A stretch of DNA of 64,000 bases from assembly GCA_963744275.1 (NCBI GenBank), contig CAVUSX010000011.1:220969-284968 (forward strand), given 5' to 3'. This stretch comes from VAZQ01 sp963744275 (lineage in GTDB: Bacteria > Pseudomonadota > Alphaproteobacteria > Rhizobiales > Xanthobacteraceae). Shown here piece after piece: positions 49,107 through 58,345 of the stretch (position 1 is the stretch's first letter; each line of letters begins with the position of its first letter). A program made the translations under genes and the position numbers. Below the pieces are notes generated by a model. It had not been told where the DNA came from and made no database searches. It worked only from the letters and a program-made list of their open reading frames with translations.

Positions 49107-50335
49107 ATGGATATCAGCCGCACAGCAACGAAGCGCCCCGCACCCAGGTGGTCGTCGTGACCGCCGATGCGGCCTTCGGCGCGATGGCGCGCGCGACCTT
49201 CGGGTCGAGCGACCAGATCGCGCTGCGGCTGATCGAAGGCACGCTCGCCGCCGTGGACGGCGAGATCGACGCCCGCACCGCCACCGTGGCGGTGATCGAC
49301 CTCGATGCGGCGTCGCCCGGGGATTTGCAGGCGCTCGAGCAGCTGATGGCGGGCGAGGCCGCCGGCTTGCCGGTGGTCGCGGTCATCCGCGGCGTCGACG
49401 CCGATCTCGCCCGCACGCTCTTGCAGATGCGGGTCGCCGATTTCCTGGTCAAGCCGGTGTCGCCGGTCGAGCTGGTGCGCACCTGCGCGCGCGTCGCCAA
49501 CGCGCCCGCCACCACGGCGCCGGTCGAGGCGCAGATCTACAGCTTCCTGCCCACCGCCGGCGGCGGCGGGGTCACCACGCTCGCGATCCAGAGCGCGCTC
49601 CTCCTCCTCAACAGCGGCGCGCGCGGCAAATCCTCGACCTGCCTGGTCGATCTCGATTTCCAGCACGGCGCCTGCGCCGACTATCTGGACATCGAGCCGC
49701 GGCTCAACCTCGCCGAGATCGAGCCGCGGCCGGATCGTCTCGACCGCCAGCTGCTCGAGGTCATGCTGTCGCATCATGCGTCGGGCCTCGCCGTGGTGGC
49801 GGCGCCGCATCATCTGGCCGAGATGCGCTCGTTCGATCCCGACGTGGTGACGCGGCTCCTCGATCTGGTGTCGTCCAATTTCGATTACGTGGTGTTCGAC
49901 ATGCCGCGCACCTGGTTCTCGTGGACCGACAGCGTGCTGCTCGGCTCCAACCATCTGTTCGTGGTCTGCGAGGCGACGGTGCCGGGCCTGCGCCATGCCA
50001 AGCGGCTGGTGGAGGCCGTGCATGAGCGGCTGGGCGACGGGCCCAAGCCCCAGGTCATCGTCAATCGATTCGAGCAGCGTCTGTTCTCCTCCGGGCTGCG
50101 CCGCGCCGACATCCAGCAGGTGCTGGGCGCCTCGTTCGCGGGCTGCATCCCCAACCAATACGGCCTGGTGCGCGAAGCGATCGATCGCGGCGTTCCCATC
50201 GACGAGGTCAAGCCCGGCAACAAGATCACCTCCCAGCTCAAGCGGCTGGTCCTGCCACTCGGCGCCCCCAAGGCGCCCGCACGTGCCGACCCCGTCGGCG
50301 CGCCGAAGAAAGCCAAGCTCTCGTGGGCACGCTAG
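49107..50335 (+). CDS. cpaE: Tad pilus localisation ATPase CpaE/TadZ (one frameshift near the start)
   Basis: About 409 residues: an N-terminal receiver-like domain (VVVVTADAAFGAMARA, VAVIDLDA, ADFLVKPVSPVELVR) and a ParA/MinD-like domain (CLVDLDFQHGACADYLDIEP, VVFDMPRTW). The P-loop position reads F-L-P-T-A-G-G-G-G-V-T-T, lacking the Lys of K-G-G-x-G-x-T, so ATP binding may be altered. ATG 49107 joins the frame if a C3 run near 49145 is restored to C4; otherwise the intact frame starts at GTG 49148. Positions the pilus at the pole. Confidence 0.87.
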
Positions 50336-50433
50336 ATGTTTCGATCGCATGAACCCACCTCCTTCGTCAGCAGCGGGCTCGACCCGCGGGTCCATCTCTT
50401 TTCCAAGATGATGGCTTGCGCCGCGCTCTCAGC

Positions 50434-50572
50434 CTTACCTCCCCCTGCAAGGGGGAGGTCGACCCGCGAAGCGGGTCGGGTGGGGGTCCCGCGACAAACA
50501 CGGAATTTGTTGACAGACGGGACCCCCACCCGGCGCCTTCGGCGCCACCCTCCCCCTTTCAGGGGGAGGGAG
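50434..50572. repeat. Palindromic repeat cluster between cpaE and cpaF
   Basis: Three nested hairpins: CTCCCCCTGCAAGGGGGAG, GTGGGGGTCCCGC ... GACGGGACCCCCAC, and CTCCCCCTTTCAGGGGGAG. Class common in Bradyrhizobium intergenic DNA. It sits inside the pilus operon and could lower read-through into cpaF. Confidence 0.75.
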
Positions 50573-50613
50573 AAGCGGCATCAGCTTGGGCAAACCAAGA
50601 GCTAGGACACAAA

Positions 50614-52028
50614 ATGGCCGGTCGTTTCTCCTTTCGCCGCTCCAATCAGGCCGAGCCTGGATTCGTCCAGGACGAGCCTGCGCCGGGCGAGGTCGCGACC
50701 ATATTCGCGGAGCCGGCTCCCCGGAGCCGGTGGTGCCGGCGCCCAACTCGCTGCTCAGCGACAAGCTGCTCGACGCCAAGGTCAGGCTGCACCGCCGCCT
50801 GATCGAGGAGATCAACCTGCAGGCGCTGGAGAAGCTGCCCGAGGACGAGATCCGCGCCCATGTGATGCAGCTGGTGAGCCAATACATCCTGGTCGAGCGG
50901 CTGCCGCTCAACACCCAGGAGCTCAACGCCTTCGTCTCCGAGATCCTCGACGAGATGACCGGCCTCGGCCCGCTCGAGCCGCTGCTCAAGGACCCGACCG
51001 TCAACGACATCCTGATCAACGGCCACGAATGCGTCTATGTGGAGCGCGGCGGCGTGCTGGAGCCGTGCGGCGTGCGCTTCAAGGACGAGCAGCATCTCCT
51101 GCGCATCATCAACAAGATCGTCTCGGCGGTCGGCCGGCGCGTCGATGAATCGCACCCCATGTGCGACGCGCGCCTGCTCGACGGCTCGCGCGTCAACGTG
51201 GCGGTGCGCCCGATCGGCGTCGACGGCCCGCTGGTCTCGATCCGCAAATTCTCCAAGAAGCCGTTCAACCTGAACAAGCTGGTCGAGGTCGGGGCGCTGC
51301 GGCCGCAGATGGCGGAGGTGCTCGGCGCCGCCGTCAAGGCGCGCGTCTCGGCCATCATCTCGGGCGGCACCGGCTCCGGCAAGACCACCATGCTCAACGC
51401 GCTGTCGGCCTTCATCTCCGAGAAGGAGCGGCTCCTCACCATCGAGGACGCCGCCGAGCTGCAATTGCAGCAGCCCCACGTGGGACGCATGGAGACGCGG
51501 CCGCCCAATCTCGAAGGCAAGGGCGAGATCCGCCAGCGCGAGCTGGTCAAGAACGCGCTGCGCATGCGGCCCGACCGCATCATCCTGGGCGAGTGCCGCG
51601 GCGAGGAAGCCTTCGACATGTTGCAGGCCATGAACACCGGCCACGAAGGCTCGATGGCGACGGTCCACGCCAATACGCCGCGCGACGCCTTGACCCGCCT
51701 CGAGCAGATGATCGGCATGGCCGGATTGCCCATGACGGTGGCCTCGATCCGCGGCCAGATCGCCGCCGCCATCAGGTTGATCGTGCAGCTGCAGCGCATG
51801 TCCGACGGCAAGCGCAAGGTGACGAGCGTGGCCGAGGTGACCGGGCTCGAGGGCGACATCATCCAGATGCAGGAGATCTTCAAATATGTGCGCACCGGCA
51901 CCGCGGCGGACGGCACCGTGCTCGGCCACTACCAGGCGACCGGGGTGCGCCCGCGCTTCCTCGCCGACCTGCTCACCATGGGGGTCAAGATTCCGGGCAG
52001 CTATTTCGATCCCTCGCAGCCGCTCTGA
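50614..52028 (+). CDS. cpaF: Tad pilus secretion ATPase CpaF/TadA (one frameshift near the start)
   Basis: A VirB11-type ATPase of about 471 residues. The N-terminus (MAGRFSFRRSNQAEPGF) joins the main frame if a C4 run near 50720 is restored to C5. N-terminal helical domain (DEMTGLGPLEPLLKDPTVNDILIN), then Walker A GGTGSGKTTMLN, Asp box TIEDAAELQL, and Walker B RIILGECRGEEAFDMLQAMNTGHEGSMATVHAN. It powers pilin assembly. tadB follows 6 bp later. Confidence 0.94.
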
Positions 52029-52034
52029 TCCGCG

Positions 52035-53000
52035 ATGCTCAACTTCGATCCGATCTATCTGATCTACGTGCTGGTGGCGGCCTCGGCCGGCCTGTTCGCC
52101 GAGGGCTTCTATCTCCTGTGCTTCACCGGCGCGAGCTACCGCAACAACGTCAATCGCCGCCTCAAGCTCCAGAAGGACCAGCCCAACCGCGAGAACATCC
52201 TGATCCAGCTGCGGCGCGAGCGCGGCCTGACCAGCTCCGGCGGCTACAGCCTGAAGTCCGTCAACTTCAACCAGCTGGTGCTGCAGTCGGGCCTGACCGT
52301 GGGCATCGGCCGCCTGATGGCGTTCGTGGCGCTCGGGACCTTGCTGGTGTTCATGGCGGCGGTGATCATGCGCGGCAGCGTGGTGCAGGCGCTCCTGATC
52401 GCGCTGCTGTGCGGCCTGGTGCTGCCCTTCCTGGTGCTGCGCACGCTGCGCAAGCGCCGGCAGAAGGCGTTCGGGGCCCAGTTCCCGGATGCGCTCGACA
52501 TGATCGTGCGCAGCCTGCGCGCCGGCCATCCGGTGCCGATCGCCATCTCCATGGTGGCGCGCGAGATGCGCGATCCCATCGGCAGCGAGTTCGGCATCAT
52601 CGCCGACGAGATCACCTACGGGGCGGATCTGGAATCCGGCCTGCGCAATCTCTACTTCCGCGTCGGCCAGGACGACCTGCCGCTGTTCGTGACCGCGGTC
52701 GCGATCCAGGGCACCACCGGCGGCAATCTCGGCGAGATCCTGCAGAACCTGTCGACCGTCATTCGCGAGCGCTTCAAGATGCGCCGCAAGATCCGCGCGC
52801 TCGCCGCCGAGGCGCGCGCCTCCGCCTTGATCCTGTCCTCGCTGCCGATCTGCATCTTCGCCATGGTCCAGATCGTGACGCCGGAGTTCTACGCCAGCGT
52901 CTGGGACGAGCCCGTCACCAAGCAGGCGCTGGCGATCGCCGGCGCCTGGATGATGGTCGGCAATTTCATCATGTACCGGCTGGTCAATTTCAGGATCTGA
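52035..53000 (+). CDS. tadB: Tad pilus inner membrane platform protein TadB
   Basis: A 321-residue T2SF-domain protein. It has an N-terminal membrane segment, a second pair (LMAFVALGTLLVFMAAVIM, LIALLCGLVLPFLVL), the cytoplasmic T2SF domain (FPDALDMIVRSLRAGHPVPIAI...GTTGGNLGEILQNLS), and C-terminal membrane segments. The partner tadC starts one base after its stop. Confidence 0.93.
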   Translation: MLNFDPIYLIYVLVAASAGLFAEGFYLLCFTGASYRNNVNRRLKLQKDQPNRENILIQLRRERGLTSSGGYSLKSVNFNQLVLQSGLTVGIGRLMAFVALGTLLVFMAAVIMRGSVVQALLIALLCGLVLPFLVLRTLRKRRQKAFGAQFPDALDMIVRSLRAGHPVPIAISMVAREMRDPIGSEFGIIADEITYGADLESGLRNLYFRVGQDDLPLFVTAVAIQGTTGGNLGEILQNLSTVIRERFKMRRKIRALAAEARASALILSSLPICIFAMVQIVTPEFYASVWDEPVTKQALAIAGAWMMVGNFIMYRLVNFRI

Positions 53001-53001
53001 C

Positions 53002-53988
53002 ATGGATTCCGATTCCGGCTTTTTCGACGCGTTGTTCGCCAACGGCTCGACCCTGATGATGGCCGTGCTGGTGTTCCTGGCGACCGCCATCCTGAGCTTC
53101 GGGGTGATGGCCGCCGTGCGGGTGCGCGGCGCCGTCAAGCGCCGCACCGCCGGCATCGCGGCGCTGTCCGGCCAGGGCAGCAGCCATGCCGGGGTCGAGG
53201 AGCAGGTTTCGCTGGCGCAGTCCGGCGTCAAGGCGGCCCAGAAGGTTCTCGACTACGCCAGCAAGCATTACGGCAGCGCCGAGAAGGGCGACGCCAAGGT
53301 GCTGCGCCAGCGCCTGGTGCGGGCCGGCATCTACGATCCGCGCGCGGTCGGCTACTTCTTCATGGGCCGCGTCGGGCTGGCGATCGCGCTCGCGCTCGCG
53401 GCCTTCGTATTCGTGCCGGTGGTCCTGCCCACCGCCAGCTCCTCGATGTTCTGGCTGGCGGTGCTGGTCGGCGGCGTGCTCGGCTATGTGGGCCCCAGCT
53501 TCTACGTCGACAAGCGCATCAAGTCGCGCTGCGAGGAGCATCGCTCCGGCTTCCCGGATTTCATGGACCTCCTGGTGGTGTGCGCGGATTCCGGGCTCAG
53601 CATGGAGGCCTCGCTGGAGCGGGTCGGCGGCGAGCTCGCCGACACCTATCCCTCGCTCGGCACCAATATCCACATGACCAATCTCGAGATCCGCAACGGC
53701 CGCAGCATGACGGACGCGCTCGAGCATTTCGGCGACCGGCTCGGCCTCGAGGAGGCGCGCTCGTTCGCCACCTTGATCCAGCAATCCGCCGAGCTCGGCT
53801 CCAGCATCACCGACGCGCTGCGGGTCTACAGCGACGACATGCGCCACAAGCGGCTCTCGCGCGCCGAGGAGAAGGCCTACAGCCTGCCCGCCAAGCTCTC
53901 GGTCCCCATGATGGTGTGCATCTTCCCGGTGCTGTTCGTGGTGATCCTGCTGCCCGTGATCGTGCGCCTGTACACGCACCATTATTGA
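53002..53988 (+). CDS. tadC: Tad pilus inner membrane platform protein TadC
   Basis: A 328-residue T2SF-domain protein with membrane segments near 15-40, 115-170 and the C-terminus (LSVPMMVCIFPVLFVVILLPVIV). The T2SF core reads FPDFMDLLVVCADSGLSMEASLERVG and QSAELGSSITDALRVYSDDMRHKR. It pairs with TadB as the assembly platform. Confidence 0.93.
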   Translation: MDSDSGFFDALFANGSTLMMAVLVFLATAILSFGVMAAVRVRGAVKRRTAGIAALSGQGSSHAGVEEQVSLAQSGVKAAQKVLDYASKHYGSAEKGDAKVLRQRLVRAGIYDPRAVGYFFMGRVGLAIALALAAFVFVPVVLPTASSSMFWLAVLVGGVLGYVGPSFYVDKRIKSRCEEHRSGFPDFMDLLVVCADSGLSMEASLERVGGELADTYPSLGTNIHMTNLEIRNGRSMTDALEHFGDRLGLEEARSFATLIQQSAELGSSITDALRVYSDDMRHKRLSRAEEKAYSLPAKLSVPMMVCIFPVLFVVILLPVIVRLYTHHY

Positions 53989-54022
53989 GCTGAAGCTATT
54001 GATCTGAAGCCTCTCGTGATCT

Positions 54023-54260
54023 GTAAGGGACGCACGGCCTCTCACTCCCTCGCCCCGCTTGCCCATAAGGGCGTTTACGCCCGTCTGCGACGGGCTATGG
54101 AGAGGGTGGGGTGAGGGGGCCTCTCCACGATTCTGAGCCTGTCCGCAGCGCACCGGGGGCCATTCCGCAGGCTCGGACTCGCGGAGGCGGCCCCTCACCC
54201 GACCGAGTTCTGGTTTTCCGTTTTGCCGTGGGCCCCTCTCCCCGCACGCGGGGCGAGGGA
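54023..54260. repeat. Composite palindromic repeat, copy A
   Basis: About 235 bp, nearly identical in plan to 57709-57943 and inverted relative to 56668-56873. Ends are GCACGGCCTCTCACTCCCTCGCCCC and CTCTCCCCGCACGCGGGGCGAGGG; inner hairpins include GGGCG-TTTA-CGCCC. It lies between tadC and the TPR lipoprotein gene. No transposase. Confidence 0.75.
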
Positions 54261-54455
54261 CGCCGTCACGCGGGGCGAGGGAAGTCGGCGGTATTCCGCC
54301 ACCCGCGCACTTGCTTGAATCTGCTCGCCTTTCCGCCCCGGCGCCGGGGCGAGGAAATCTTAACCATCGTGGCCTAGCTTGGCGCCTGAGGGGTTGCGGT
54401 CGAGGGCCGTCCGCGCCGCCGTTGCGGTGGGTGTGGCCGCCCGGAGTGGGTTGTG

Positions 54456-55046
54456 ATGCGTTTGGTCAGGGGTCGGGTTGCGTTCGTGCTGGGGGCACTG
54501 GTTTTGCTCAGCGGCTGCGAGACATCGACCAAGCTCGGCGACTTCTTCCACAAGAGCGACGATGCGGCGACCTCCTCGCTCGCCTCGACCGCGCCGGCCG
54601 CCGATCCCGACACCACCGGCTCGATCGACAACGACAAGATCACGCCCGCCGACACGGCGCTCCTGGGCAGCGATCCGAGCGACGACCTGTCGCTCGGCAA
54701 GAAGCAGTACCGGGCCGGCAATTTCGGGCTCGCCGAGCGCTATTTCCGCCGCGCCACCGAGACCCATCCGCGCGACGCCGAGGCCTGGGTCGGGCTCGCG
54801 GCCGCCTACGACCGGCTGCGCCGCTTCGACCTCGCCGACCGCGCCTACGACCAGGCCGTCGCCATCATCGGGCCGACCGCCGAGCTCCTCAACAACCGCG
54901 GCTATTCCTACATGCTGCGCGGCGACTACCCGCACGCCCGCACCACGCTCCTGGCGGCGGCCGCCAAGGACCCGAAAAACCCCTACGTGAAGAACAATCT
55001 CGAGCTGTTGGACAAGAGCTTCCGCAACGGCAAGTCCGTGCAGTAA
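54456..55046 (+). CDS. tadD: TPR lipoprotein TadD-like
   Basis: A 196-residue protein: signal with lipobox LLSGC, a Ser/Thr/Asp-rich linker ending DPDTTGSIDNDKIT, and three TPR units (LSLGKKQYRAGNFGLAERYFRRATETHP, AEAWVGLAAAYDRLRRFDLADRAYDQAV, AELLNNRGYSYMLRGDYPHARTTLLAAA). This matches TadD, the pilotin-like outer membrane lipoprotein of Tad systems. It is separated from tadC by a repeat, so may have its own promoter. GTG 54453 is an alternative start. Confidence 0.85.
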   Translation: MRLVRGRVAFVLGALVLLSGCETSTKLGDFFHKSDDAATSSLASTAPAADPDTTGSIDNDKITPADTALLGSDPSDDLSLGKKQYRAGNFGLAERYFRRATETHPRDAEAWVGLAAAYDRLRRFDLADRAYDQAVAIIGPTAELLNNRGYSYMLRGDYPHARTTLLAAAAKDPKNPYVKNNLELLDKSFRNGKSVQ

Positions 55047-55354
55047 GCGGCGGGCACGGATATCGCGTGCTGCTGTCCGCGTGCCGTCCCCTGCAAGGGC
55101 GAGGTCGCCTGCGAAGCAGGTCGAGTGGGACGCCATACGCCGTGCCTGTCTGCGATCGGCTCACCGGCGTATTCGGTCGCCGCCCTCTCCCGGCCGGGAC
55201 GACGAAGAAGGCTGCGCGCCACTCAGCGGCAAGCCCGACTGCGACGCGCAGTCGCGGGACAAGGCGCCGTGCCGCCTGCCCACCCCCCTTGTCGGCTGGC
55301 TTCGCGGTACCAGATTGGGTATGCACTTTCCGCAAGCTCCACTTGGCATCCCGC
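55047..55354. other. Intergenic region with repeat remnants
   Basis: 308 bp with no convincing gene. GTCCCCTGCAAGGGCGAGGTCGCC-type palindrome pieces recall the cluster at 50434. Confidence 0.45.
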
Positions 55355-55831
55355 ATGTTCGACGCTTTCCGCAAGTTCCTGTCCGACTGCACGGCCGGCG
55401 ACAAGCATCCCAGCCGCTTCGCCGACGACGACTATCGGCTGGCGGCCTCGGCGCTCTTGGTGCATGCCGCCGCCATCGACGGCGAGATCACCCCGGCCGG
55501 GCGCGACAAGCTGCATGCCGTCATCAAGAGCCGGTTCGAGCTCGACGAGGCGGCCACCAACGAGCTGGTGGCGGAGGCGACCGCGGCCGAGCAGGAATCG
55601 GTCGATCTCTATCATTTCACCAGCCTCATCAACCGCACCCTCGACGAAGCCGGCCGCCGCCGGGTGGTCGAGATGATGTGGCAGATCGTCTACGCCGACG
55701 GCCATGTCAGCGAGTTCGAGGACAACCTGCTCTGGCGCGCCGCCGACCTGCTCGGCATCTCCTCGCGCGAGCGCATCCTGCTGCGCCACCAGGTCGCCGG
55801 CGCCCAGTCCGGCTCCGGCGGCGAGGCCTGA
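55355..55831 (+). CDS. TerB-family protein
   Basis: A 158-residue all-helical protein: MFDAFRKFLSDCTAGDKHPSRF, then the TerB fold with RLAASALLVHAAAIDGEIT, INRTLDEAGRRRVVEMMWQIVYADGHVSEFEDNLLWRAADLLGI. The two acidic D-G-x-[IV]-[ST] loops are the TerB metal-binding repeats. No other ter genes are near, so tellurite resistance should not be assumed. The SDR gene starts 3 bp after its stop. Confidence 0.88.
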   Translation: MFDAFRKFLSDCTAGDKHPSRFADDDYRLAASALLVHAAAIDGEITPAGRDKLHAVIKSRFELDEAATNELVAEATAAEQESVDLYHFTSLINRTLDEAGRRRVVEMMWQIVYADGHVSEFEDNLLWRAADLLGISSRERILLRHQVAGAQSGSGGEA

Positions 55832-55833
55832 GC

Positions 55834-56619
55834 ATGGCGGAGCTGCGCGCCGTCACCTTGATCACCGGGGCCTCGGCCGGGATCGGCAGCGCGCTCGCGC
55901 GCGTGTTCGCCGCCAACGGCCACGAGGTCGTGCTGGTGGCGCGCCGCGAGCAGCTCTTGACCGCGCTCGCCGAGGAGATCGCGGCGACCGGCGCCCCCAA
56001 GCCGACCGTGCTGCGCGCCGACGTGTCGCGCATCGATGCCGGCCGCCGCATCGGCGAGGCGCTGGCGGCGAGCGGCCTCGAGCCCGAGATCGTGGTCAAC
56101 AATGCGGGCTTTGGCCTGGTCGGCGACGCCGTCAGCCTCGACCGCGGCGAGCAGCTGGCCATGATCGACCTCAATGTGCGCACCTTGACCGACCTCTCGC
56201 TCGCCTTCGCGGACGCGCTGGTGCGCCGGCAGGGCGGCATCCTCAACGTGGCCTCGGTGGCGGCCTTCCTGCCCGGGCCCGGCATGGCGGTCTATTACGC
56301 CAGCAAGGCCTATGTGCTCTCCTTCACCGAGGCGCTGCATCACGAGCTCGCCCCCAAGGGGGTGCGGGTGACGGCGCTCTGCCCCGGCCCGGTGCCGACC
56401 GAGTTCCAGGCCCGCGCCGGCGTCAAGGCCATGAAGTTTCCCCGCACGCTCACGCGCTCCGCCGAGCGGGTGGCGGCCGAGGGCTATCAGGGCCTCAAGG
56501 AGAACCGCCGCGTGGTGGTGCCGGGCTTCCCCAACAAGCTGGTCACCACCCTGGTCGGCCTGGTGCCGCGCCGCTACGTCCTCAACATGGCCGGCGCCCG
56601 CAACAAAGACCGCAGCTGA
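55834..56619 (+). CDS. Short-chain dehydrogenase/reductase
   Basis: A 261-residue classical-type SDR: cofactor motif TGASAGIG (residues 11-18), NNAGFG, catalytic Ser in NVASVAAF, and Y-x-x-x-K in YYASKAY. R38-R39 after the second strand (VLVARREQL) favours NADP(H). The C-terminus is extended and basic (VVVPGFPNKLVTTLVGLVPRRYVLNM), as in the DltE-like SDR group. Operon with terB-like gene; substrate unknown. Confidence 0.9.
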   Translation: MAELRAVTLITGASAGIGSALARVFAANGHEVVLVARREQLLTALAEEIAATGAPKPTVLRADVSRIDAGRRIGEALAASGLEPEIVVNNAGFGLVGDAVSLDRGEQLAMIDLNVRTLTDLSLAFADALVRRQGGILNVASVAAFLPGPGMAVYYASKAYVLSFTEALHHELAPKGVRVTALCPGPVPTEFQARAGVKAMKFPRTLTRSAERVAAEGYQGLKENRRVVVPGFPNKLVTTLVGLVPRRYVLNMAGARNKDRS

Positions 56620-56667
56620 GGGCACCGGCTCTCGCAACAAAGACCGCAGTTGAGGACGGGCACCCGG

Positions 56668-56873
56668 CGCACCTCTCCCCGCGTGCGGGGAGAGGGCCAC
56701 ACGGCACGGCGGAAAACCGGAATGCGGTCGGGTGAGGGGGCGCCGCCGCGAGTCTGAGCGGTGCGGAGCGGCCCCATAGCGCTTCGGAAAAGCTCAGACT
56801 CGTGGAGAGAGCCCCTCACCCCACCCTCTCCCCGCAAGCGGGGCGAGGGAGTGAGAGGCCGTGCGTTCCTGAC
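56668..56873. repeat. Composite palindromic repeat, copy B (inverted)
   Basis: Inverted relative to copies A and C and slightly shorter. It shares the CTCTCCCCGC-GTGCGGGGAGAGG end hairpin, the GGAAAACCGGAATGCGGTCGGGTGAGGGG block, and the CTCACCCCACCCTCTCC block. It lies between the SDR and amidotransferase genes. Confidence 0.72.
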
Positions 56874-56971
56874 CATGAAAGGCCCCGCGTTCCGCCATGC
56901 CCACCAAACAATCCCACCATGCCCTTGGTTTGAGCATGATTTCGCAACTAACAGCCTTTATGATTCGTTGC

Positions 56972-57680
56972 ATGACCCGTCCCTGCCTCATCGTGCTGCA
57001 CCAGGAGAGCTCGTCGCCCGGGCGCATCGGGCATGCCTTGCGAGGAGCGCGGGGTGCCGCTCGACATCCGCCGGCCGCGCTTTGGCGATCCGCTGCCCGA
57101 CACCATGGACGAGCACGTGGGCGCCATCATTTTCGGCGGCCCCATGAGCGCCAACGACGCCGACGACTTCGTGCGCCGCGAGATCGACTGGATCGCGGTG
57201 CCGCTCGAGGCGAAGAAGCCGTTCCTGGGCATCTGCCTGGGCGCCCAGATGCTGGCGCGCCAGCTCGGCGGCAAGGTCTGCCCGCATCCGCACGGCCAGG
57301 CCGAGATCGGCTACTACCCGATCCGCCCGACCGCGCTCGCGCGCAGCATCTGCGAGCCGTGGCCCGACCACGTCTACCAGTGGCACCGCGAAGGCTTCGA
57401 GCTGCCGGAGGGCGCCGAGCTGATCGCCGAGGGCGACACCTTTCCGGTGCAGGCCTTCCGCTACGACGGCTCGGCCTATGCGCTGCAGTTCCATCCCGAC
57501 GTCACCCACGCCATCATCTGCCGCTGGACCACCCGCGGCCACGAGCGCATGCAGCTCCCCGGCGCCAAGCCGCGCGACGCCCACTTCGCCGACCGCGCCG
57601 TCCACGACGGCCCCGCCCGCGCCTGGCTGCCGGCGTTCCTGGACCACTGGCTGCCGGAGGCGGCGGTGGCGGCGGCGTGA
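56972..57680 (+). CDS. Class I glutamine amidotransferase-like protein (one frameshift)
   Basis: About 235 residues. It starts MTRPCLIVLHQESSSPGRIGHAL; an extra C near 57041 shifts the frame before EERGVPLDIRRPRFGD. Then IIFGGPMSAND, the nucleophile elbow GICLGAQMLARQLGG, and ALQFHPDVTHAI. The usual catalytic H-P-E is H-P-D here, so the third triad member is Asp. Resembles GuaA-like single-domain amidotransferases of unknown acceptor. Flanked by repeats on both sides. Confidence 0.82.
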
Positions 57681-57708
57681 CTTTTAACCGGGCGTAGCAA
57701 CTCATACC

Positions 57709-57943
57709 GTAAGTAACGCACGGCTCTCTCACTCCCTCGCCCCGCTTGCCATCAGGGCGTTTACGCCCGTCTTCGACGGGCTATGGAGAGGGTGGGGTGA
57801 GGGGGCCCTCCACGATTCTGAGCCTCTCCGCAGCGCACCGGGGCCCTACCGCAAGCTCAGACTCGCGGCGGCGCCCCTCACCCGACCGAGTTCCGGTTTT
57901 CCGCCGTGCCGTGTCGCCCCTCTCCCCGCACGCGGGGCGAGGG
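57709..57943. repeat. Composite palindromic repeat, copy C
   Basis: Best match to copy A (54023-54260) in the same orientation: GTAAGTAACGCACGGCTCTC start, CATCAGGGCGTTTACGCCCG hairpin, TCCACGATTCTGAGCCTCTC middle, and CTCTCCCCGCACGCGGGGCGAGGG end. Confidence 0.75.
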
Positions 57944-58085
57944 TGGGTGCACCGAGCCATTCAAAAAACGCATGCGATTTTGGGCGAAACGGCCATTGTT
58001 CTATTGTTAAGTACAGAAAAAATTGCAGTCCGCTGCTCCCGCAAGCCCACCCGAGCCATGCAGCCGGCGCGCAGCGCCGGCCGCC

Positions 58086-58230
58086 GTAGGATGGGTTAGG
58101 CGCCCGCAAGGTCTCGCCACCCGCCGCAGCCCCGATGGCGCCGTAACCCATCGGCGGTGCTTCAGTTGAAACGCCGAGTTTGTTGAAACGAACAGACCGT
58201 GGGTTTCGCAAGGGCTCAACCCACGCTACG
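58086..58230. repeat. Diverged TAGGATGGGTT palindrome
   Basis: GTAGGATGGGTTAGG at the left and CTTTCGCAAGGGCTCAACCC-like sequence with CGCTACGG at the right. It resembles the perfect inverted repeat at 24863-24936 with a longer centre containing an additional ATGGGTTACGGCGCC / GGCGCCGTAACCCAT-type pairing. Confidence 0.55.
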
Positions 58231-58345
58231 GCCACGCCCAAAATCAAAAGCCCGGCGCGGTTTCCCGGCCGGGCACAGTTCTGGAGTTTCAATTTCCCGA
58301 ATAGACTGATTTGCCCGGACGCGTCAACACCGCTAAAAGCGGGCG

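Larger units (their letters stand above)
57681..58345. other. Repeat-filled intergenic region
   Basis: 665 bp without a convincing gene. It holds composite repeat copy C (57709-57943), a TAGGATGGGTT-type palindrome (58086-58230), and a perfect 7-bp hairpin GCCCGGC/GCCGGGC (58250-58274) before the RHH gene. Confidence 0.6.

Noticed and set aside
55355..55831. Tellurite-resistance operon
   Set aside because: Only a single TerB-fold gene is present, with none of terA, C, D or E beside it.
54023..57943. CRISPR array
   Set aside because: The repeats are ~235 bp, only three, in both orientations and separated by genes; no short regularly spaced repeats.
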